Shown piece by piece: positions 58,688-64,000 of a stretch of 64,000 nt of DNA; positions within the stretch are counted from its first letter, which is position 1; each line of letters starts with the position of its first letter. The DNA lies in contig NW_015438369.1 of assembly GCF_001293395.1 (NCBI RefSeq), positions 366,635-430,634 of the forward strand, in the 5' to 3' direction. The position numbers and the translations under genes are program-made. This stretch comes from Leptomonas pyrrhocoris (lineage: Eukaryota; Euglenozoa; Kinetoplastea; Trypanosomatida; Trypanosomatidae). Under the pieces are notes generated by a model, which saw nothing but the letters and a program-made list of their open reading frames with translations, had not been told where the DNA came from and made no database searches.

Positions 58688-60967
58688 ATGTCTTGCACGG
58701 CGTTAAATAAGTATTTAGAAATCTGTACTAGTCTAAATGAACATCCACTTCATCAATTTGAAGAGCTTCTGCAGTCTGGCGCACAAAAAATAGATGTAAG
58801 CAGAATCTATTTGCCTCGAAAACATTTTCGCTGTCTTTTTCAGTTTATTGAGGAACGACCGGACGTTGAGGAACTGGTTTTGGATGGAGCGTCTTTAACT
58901 ACGGAAGATGTTAAATCACTCAAAGAATGTCTTCTTCATTCTTGTGTCTCGAAGCTTAGCTTGCGGCAGAATAAATTGGATGCCGCTTGCGCAACTGCAC
59001 TTCGGCAGCTGTGCATGAGTAACCCAGGAATTGTTGAAATTAATTTAGATGACACGTGCATTCCTTCCCCCAAAATCGACGAGATCCAATTAATTGTGAA
59101 TTTGAATCGTCTAAACGCAGATTCTTTGCGCTCCTCGAATGTGGTGAGCGTGCGAAACGAATCTTCGCGGGTTAATCGGTGGCAGCTTTGTCAAGAAAGA
59201 TGTAGATTTGGCTCTACATCCCAATTGCAGTTCAAGTCACACTCAGCTCGATCCGTTATCGACGAATTTGTCAAATCATGCAAATCGCTTTTTTGCGATT
59301 CTTCGTTCACCGTTGAAAATTTTAATCATCCGCTAGCCAATATCGAAACAATTCGATGGAGTTCTTATTGCGAGATCAGCGATTGCCAAAGTGACCTGCA
59401 AAACCAAGAAGAGCTTGGATTTTCGGAATCCGATTTTTACAACAACACGTATCTGTGTGCAGGATTTAATGCCTTGCGCTTTTACGACGCACTTACAAAG
59501 CCGTTGTTATTAAGAGGTTTTCAGCAAGCGGGTCTTTACGTTTTTCGACTCTTCATAGACGGCGCCGTTGCCGAGGTAATTGTCGACGATACATTACCAT
59601 GCCTTAAGTCAGAGGACAGTTGTTTTTTAGTAGGCGTGAGTTCGTGCTGCTATCCATTTTATGGCGCTTTACTAGAGAAAGCAATTGCCAAGGCGATTGG
59701 TGGCTACAAATATCTTGAGGAGTTATCGTTCTGCGATTATATTGAAATGCTTACTGGTGGGACAAGTTTCGAAATTAATTTAACGATGCGTGCGTTTAAT
59801 TCATCAGTCACGTTCGAATTATTGCGTACGCTTAGCGAGAACGGACAGAAATTAGTCGCCTGTTTGATTCCTCGTTCACAAAGAGAAGCGCAAGCGTGCG
59901 AGAGCGATGGAATTTCATGCAACCTCCCTTACACCGTTTTGAAGGCAGACGTTTGTCGAAAAAATGGCTTGCACTATGCCTATCTTCTCCAAATTGCCAC
60001 TCCCTTTCCAAAGAAGCCTGTCAAAAACGCATTTGAAGACGACACATTCAAATCAACCCAAATTAACGGCAGATTGGTTGTTTGGATGACACTCGAGGAT
60101 TTTGCAGTTGTGTTTGGGCAGGTATATCTCATAATGTGGGCATACGAAGATGCAGCATCGGAGCACAAAACGACGAAAGAACTTTCGGCTCTCAGCGCTG
60201 TGACGACGAGCTCCACTTTGTTTGCCAACAATTCGGCGTTTTACATTGAAAACGAAGGTAATAGTGAGAGTGGAGTTATGATTTCTTTACGTCCCTCTAG
60301 AATTGTCGACCCATCGAATAAGTTAAAGTGTCTCTTTTACAAATACATTGAACTAGGTTATGGAACGCAAACACGCCGCTACGATGTATGCGACAGAAAC
60401 GCGTTGTTCAAATCAGATGAATTTAGCTGTAACGGGGGTTCCGTATTTTTTAATTTATTGCCGCGTGAAAAACTGCAACTTGTAATTGGGTCACAGATAA
60501 AAGCATCTCTCACAGTTCTATTTTCCGCTGTCGAAGACGTGAAAGTGACTTCTCTTCCCGAGACAATGCTATCTTCGAGGCTGCTTGGCGAGTGGAACAC
60601 AACTGTGAGTGCTAAACGCCTGTCTGACAAAATTGTATGCCTCACGAATGGTACACAGGAGTGCAACACATATTGTGTCGTAGCTCTTGCACAGTTGCCG
60701 AGTCAAGATCCACCTTTTCCTATTGGTGCATTTGGGTGGATAGGTGACTCAGCAGATGTGGTGACCATTTCCACTCCACACTTTAGCACCGCCCTAGAAC
60801 GAAGTGCCATGAGTGTGCACAGTATTTCTCTTCCTGTTCATCCCAACGAGTGTCTTTTTATTCTCCCTTACTGCTGCGGAACTAAATGCGCCGATAAGTT
60901 TGAGTTAACAGTTTTTTCTGTTTGTGGAATGACCAGAACTGTGTTCGACACCGCCGATTTTTTGTAA
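58688..60967 (+). CDS. LRR + calpain-like protein (catalytically inactive)
   Basis: 759 residues. ~57-135: leucine-rich repeats of the ribonuclease-inhibitor type (PDVEELVLDGASLTTEDVKS, then VSKLSLRQNKLDAACATALR). ~250-490: calpain (family C2) protease fold. It has GFNALRFYDALTKPLLL, the hallmark LYVFRLFIDGAVAEVIVDDT (~300), then YPFYGALLEKAIAKAIGGYK (~327) and FCDYIEMLTGGTSFE (~355). ~510-759: two calpain domain III-like beta-sandwiches, ending SLPVHPNECLFILPYCCG. The segment equivalent to the active-site GDCWLL reads NNTYLCAGF, so the nucleophilic Cys is replaced. A His (NGLHYAYLLQIA) remains, but the N-P-W Asn block is not seen. Trypanosomatid calpain-like proteins without a complete triad are well known and act as structural or signalling proteins. 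Codon use is ~40% GC, unlike the left array. Confidence 0.85.
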   Translation: MSCTALNKYLEICTSLNEHPLHQFEELLQSGAQKIDVSRIYLPRKHFRCLFQFIEERPDVEELVLDGASLTTEDVKSLKECLLHSCVSKLSLRQNKLDAACATALRQLCMSNPGIVEINLDDTCIPSPKIDEIQLIVNLNRLNADSLRSSNVVSVRNESSRVNRWQLCQERCRFGSTSQLQFKSHSARSVIDEFVKSCKSLFCDSSFTVENFNHPLANIETIRWSSYCEISDCQSDLQNQEELGFSESDFYNNTYLCAGFNALRFYDALTKPLLLRGFQQAGLYVFRLFIDGAVAEVIVDDTLPCLKSEDSCFLVGVSSCCYPFYGALLEKAIAKAIGGYKYLEELSFCDYIEMLTGGTSFEINLTMRAFNSSVTFELLRTLSENGQKLVACLIPRSQREAQACESDGISCNLPYTVLKADVCRKNGLHYAYLLQIATPFPKKPVKNAFEDDTFKSTQINGRLVVWMTLEDFAVVFGQVYLIMWAYEDAASEHKTTKELSALSAVTTSSTLFANNSAFYIENEGNSESGVMISLRPSRIVDPSNKLKCLFYKYIELGYGTQTRRYDVCDRNALFKSDEFSCNGGSVFFNLLPREKLQLVIGSQIKASLTVLFSAVEDVKVTSLPETMLSSRLLGEWNTTVSAKRLSDKIVCLTNGTQECNTYCVVALAQLPSQDPPFPIGAFGWIGDSADVVTISTPHFSTALERSAMSVHSISLPVHPNECLFILPYCCGTKCADKFELTVFSVCGMTRTVFDTADFL

Positions 60968-61021
60968 TGTATACTAGCACATATGTGAATAACATCTTTT
61001 TTTTCTTACTGGAATCAAAGT

Positions 61022-61024
<3 letters not shown>

Positions 61025-61059
<35 letters not shown>

Positions 61060-61069
61060 TATATATTTA
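61025..61069. repeat. (AT)n microsatellite
   Basis: About 16 AT units, an AA interruption, then a further ATATATATAT. Confidence 0.9.
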
Positions 61070-61347
61070 AAAATAAACAACCAACAAAGTTAAAAAAAAC
61101 TCATATGAATTGAAGCACATTAATAATAATAGTAATTCGCTCATTAATATGTGTGCGACAAATTGTTTTAAAAATGTAGTTCTGATATTTCAATCTTTTG
61201 AGCACTTCTTCTACTCATCGATTTCTAAGAGCGAAATGGATGCTGCAGAAAATAAATATCTTTTTTTTCCCGCGTAGAAAACAGCACATGATAAATGCGA
61301 TAAATAACACCTGCTATTGTGCCACTTAAAAAAAAAGAACACTCTCC

Positions 61348-61483
61348 CTTCACTTTTTCTTATCTTTTCCTTTCTCTTTTACGTTTTTAAACTCTATTAA
61401 TGATTTATATCTGCTCTCCATCATATTTGGCTTCTCGAAATAATTCGCTTTGATATGTTAAAAAAATAATATAATATATGCAG
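61348..61483 (+). promoter_or_regulatory. Candidate spliced-leader acceptor for VPS16
   Basis: The pyrimidine tract at 61348-61399 is followed by no AG until ATATGCAG (AG at 61482-61483), 63 bp before the ATG. The 80-bp tract-to-AG distance is long. Confidence 0.4.
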
Positions 61484-61545
61484 CTGTACAGTTCGCGAAA
61501 AGAAGCGTTTAATTATTTATTCCCCATACAAATCCTGACTCTGAA

Positions 61546-64000
61546 ATGCCTCACCAAAGAAATTTTTTGCAGACGAAGCGACTTGGATCGTGGATATCGC
61601 TAGGAAAAAAGTCGTTTGTGCGCTTCACAGAATTAGGCCATGTTGAATTTCCACCGACTCTCAATATTAATGACAGTCAGGTAGCCCACAGCGGGTGTGG
61701 AGGTGTCGCAGCTTTTTTCTCTCGGAAGGCCTCGAATTTTTCTACAAACGAAAATTACGTTGTTCTCTTCCACTTTGCCGGCAAGCCATTGCTAGAATGC
61801 AGACGAATCTCGCTGAAGGCCATCGAAAGTGTTGTTTTTATGACGTGGAATCGCTACGCTGATCATTTACTTGTTGTTTTGAATACAGGGCACGTGCGCT
61901 TTTTCGACTATGCCGGGAAATCTGTGGCTCCCTCAGTATCGCTTCCAATTCCTGTTATGTGCGCTTCATGTGAGAATGGACTTGTTGCTTTGGTCGAGAC
62001 CGCAACCGAAGCAAAGCTTGTCTTAATCGAGTGGAGCCGCGCAAAAGGCTACCTGACTCGCGAGCTGCCACTTCCGCTAAGCATTTGTGAATACGTTGGC
62101 ACCGTCGCGTTGATTGTGTCGGGCGGAAAGACTGAAAGAGGGCAAGAAAAAGAGGTGTTTCTCTCGTACTCACCTGGAGCGTCCAGCTCTTTTGTCTGCC
62201 GCTGCGTCTTCAGACAACCGAACCCAACGTTTACCGAACTTGCCGTTCCCATCGAGGGTGGCCGAGTCTTGGAAATGTGCCGGTCGCCTGATGACCGTGC
62301 CGTGGCCTTTCTAATGGCTGACGGGACACTTTATTCGACAAGCAGCGGGTTTTCTGAGGTGTCGCTGCTAGGCCGCACCGAGGTTAGCTCCGCAGATTTT
62401 AAACAGCTGACCTGGTGTGGGAATCATTGCGTAGTTGTTGTGCAACAAGTGCGGTACAGCGGGGCCGAGGAGGAGGACGACGGAACGTGTACCGCGCATC
62501 TCGTGAATGCAGACGATCCCGACAACACGGACAGCATTCCTGACCTTCCGTATGACATTCGCCTGCTGATGGAAGGCGACGGCGTTTGGATGCTGTCGAA
62601 GGATTGGCTTTATTTCCTGCAAGAGGTCCCGCTGCCGGTCCAACGCGTGTTTTCCGTCGGGTCTCGTGCCCCGGCTGCAATGCTGCTCAACATCTACGAC
62701 GAATTTATGACCGGCAATGCCTCTGCCGTGCGCATGCTGCAAAGCCTAGAGCGGCAAACTAGCGCGCTGATGGACGCCGTGGCCGACTGCGTGGCTGCTG
62801 CAGGATTCGAGTTCGAAGCGGCGCAGCAGAAACGTCTGTTACGCATCGCCGCATTTGGTCGAACGTTTTGTTCTGTATGTGATCCCGGCGCCTTTGTGGG
62901 CATGGGCAAGCGTTTGCGCGTACGAAACCATTTGCGCTTCGAGTCTGTTGGCATGATACTGACCGATTGCCAGCTGAAGTGCTTGGGGGAAGAGCGCTTA
63001 CTCCAACGTCTTGCGATGTGCAACGAACATCAAGTCGCTTTCTGCGTTGCGGACGCACTCGGGTCGGATATGAAACCAATCATGATAAACTGGGCCATGA
63101 GCAAGCTCACCAGCGTTGCCACGCGAGGAAAAGATGAAGAGAAAGGTGTGGCGAAGCAGATTGTCAAGAAACTCAAGGCGTGCAACTTTAACCGGTTTGC
63201 TGAACTGGCTCAACAGGCAAAGATTTCTGGCTGCGGAGCTGCCGCGCTGGTGCTTCTCGACTCCGAAACCAGTCCCGGCAAACAAATCCCCATGCTGCTC
63301 AGCATTGGCGAGGCTGACGTTGCGCTGAAGCGCGCCATGAGCTCTGCCGACGCCGATCTTCTGTTTACGGTGATGGTTCACTTGATTCGCACGCGCGGTT
63401 CTTCGGTGATCGCGACGCTGGCCACTCACAAGGCTTCACGAGACTTGCTGTTGCAGTACGTGGGGATGTGCGAAGGAAATCAGGGTCTAATGGTAGAATA
63501 CTTCAACAAAAACCCACGCACTCAGGTATACTTTCATCTCCGCAGCTTCTTTCAGGAAGAGACCCGGCTGAGCAACGCGCTGGCGCAGTCTGTGGAAAAC
63601 GCTGATTGGGAAATGCTGCAAGAATGCAAGAGCGTTGACATCCAAGCGGCGATCCTGTCCGCGAAAAAGGCTGTGGAGCAGAGCCCGCGTCCACAGCCGG
63701 CCACCACAGCCTTCTCTCCCATCGTTGGTGGAGGGATACCTTTCCCGCCTTCCATGGTAGAGGAGCGGTATCTGCTGCTGCAAAGTAAGCTCATCGAGGA
63801 GCAAGTGCAGCTGATGAAGGAGTTCAAAGACTGCCGCTTTTTGCAAGCTAGCGCGGCCGACACAATCCGCTTCGCTCTAGAGCACGGGCGTACTTCCGTT
63901 GCGCAACGGCTGAAGAACGACTTTTGTATTCCAGAGAAAATGTATCAACGTTGCATGCTCAGCGCGTACCTGAGCACTGGCCAATGGGATCTTATCGACA
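61546..64000 (+). CDS. VPS16: VPS16, HOPS/CORVET tethering subunit, 3' truncated by window edge
   Basis: The first ATG follows an in-frame stop at 61510. 818 codons are present and the frame is still open at the right edge, near the family's full length (~840). VPS16 is a core subunit of the HOPS and CORVET complexes that tether late endosomes and vacuoles/lysosomes. The N-terminal half has beta-propeller strands (VVFMTWNRYADHLLVVLNTG then HVRFFDYAGKSV, ~110). The C-terminal half is the alpha-solenoid with VPS16 blocks: HQVAFCVADALG (~496); FAELAQQAKISGCGAAALVL then LDSETSPGKQIPMLLSIGEA (~555-595); ALKRAMSSADADLLFTVMVH (~597); and QMKEF-type and RFALEHGRTSVAQRLKNDF with IPEKMYQRCMLSAYL (~780-810). 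The solenoid matches human VPS16 block for block. Composition is ~50-55% GC, between the calpain-like gene and the left array. Confidence 0.92.
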   Translation, partial: MPHQRNFLQTKRLGSWISLGKKSFVRFTELGHVEFPPTLNINDSQVAHSGCGGVAAFFSRKASNFSTNENYVVLFHFAGKPLLECRRISLKAIESVVFMTWNRYADHLLVVLNTGHVRFFDYAGKSVAPSVSLPIPVMCASCENGLVALVETATEAKLVLIEWSRAKGYLTRELPLPLSICEYVGTVALIVSGGKTERGQEKEVFLSYSPGASSSFVCRCVFRQPNPTFTELAVPIEGGRVLEMCRSPDDRAVAFLMADGTLYSTSSGFSEVSLLGRTEVSSADFKQLTWCGNHCVVVVQQVRYSGAEEEDDGTCTAHLVNADDPDNTDSIPDLPYDIRLLMEGDGVWMLSKDWLYFLQEVPLPVQRVFSVGSRAPAAMLLNIYDEFMTGNASAVRMLQSLERQTSALMDAVADCVAAAGFEFEAAQQKRLLRIAAFGRTFCSVCDPGAFVGMGKRLRVRNHLRFESVGMILTDCQLKCLGEERLLQRLAMCNEHQVAFCVADALGSDMKPIMINWAMSKLTSVATRGKDEEKGVAKQIVKKLKACNFNRFAELAQQAKISGCGAAALVLLDSETSPGKQIPMLLSIGEADVALKRAMSSADADLLFTVMVHLIRTRGSSVIATLATHKASRDLLLQYVGMCEGNQGLMVEYFNKNPRTQVYFHLRSFFQEETRLSNALAQSVENADWEMLQECKSVDIQAAILSAKKAVEQSPRPQPATTAFSPIVGGGIPFPPSMVEERYLLLQSKLIEEQVQLMKEFKDCRFLQASAADTIRFALEHGRTSVAQRLKNDFCIPEKMYQRCMLSAYLSTGQWDLID

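Larger units (their letters stand above)
60968..61545. other. AT-rich intergenic spacer, calpain-like gene to VPS16
   Basis: 0.58 kb at roughly 25-30% GC, far below the other spacers. It has a long (AT) microsatellite, several A-runs and a T/C tract at about 61348-61399. No gene seen. Confidence 0.55.

Overview
This window is nuclear DNA of a trypanosomatid (Kinetoplastea), Leishmania-like in gene content and in the base composition of its left part. The reasons are: all recognisable genes lie on the + strand with no introns; long U/C-rich spacers end in AG dinucleotides a short way upstream of the start codons, as expected for spliced-leader trans-splicing; the UTP-glucose-1-phosphate uridylyltransferase closely resembles the Leishmania enzyme; and very large, low-complexity trypanosomatid-type proteins sit between conserved housekeeping genes. 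No strand switch, tRNA, rRNA or CRISPR array was seen. The genus cannot be fixed from the sequence alone.

Region 1 (1-54405, GC-rich, one polycistronic array) carries, in order: the 3' end of an unrecognised gene with a possible PIN-like fold; an ARPC1-type WD40 protein; a PH-like/coiled-coil protein; the ribosome-biogenesis factor NOL6/Utp22; a zinc-ribbon protein; GPI mannosyltransferase 2 (PIG-V); a giant IQ-motif protein; a small basic coiled-coil protein; UGP; a mitochondrial-carrier-fold protein; a dynein roadblock/LC7 light chain; a giant coiled-coil protein; a 108-residue membrane protein; a PhoD-like ectophosphatase; ATP-dependent 5-oxoprolinase; and a 1422-residue protein with a glycine-rich membrane segment, a J-domain and a pseudokinase. 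Trypanosomatid arrays are not functional operons. Still, two neighbours feed sugar-nucleotide and GPI-anchor glycoconjugate metabolism (PIG-V, UGP), two act on actin or microtubule motility (ARPC1, roadblock), and two on ribosome production (NOL6, perhaps the small basic protein).

Region 2 (54406-58687) begins with a 20-N assembly gap. It then holds about 4.3 kb with no intact gene: a pair of diverged direct repeats about 2 kb apart, a minus-strand stretch with faint non-LTR retrotransposon signals, and two decayed protein-like stretches. Region 3 (58688-64000) is distinctly more AT-rich, with a 25-30% GC spacer. It carries an LRR plus calpain-like protein that has lost its catalytic cysteine, and the 5' part of VPS16, which runs off the right edge. 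The abrupt change of composition at the gap means the join should be verified.

The strongest candidate for something undescribed is the membrane/J-domain/pseudokinase fusion at 49896-54164. After it come the charge-less mitochondrial carrier, the inactive calpain, and the repeat-flanked relic region next to the gap.
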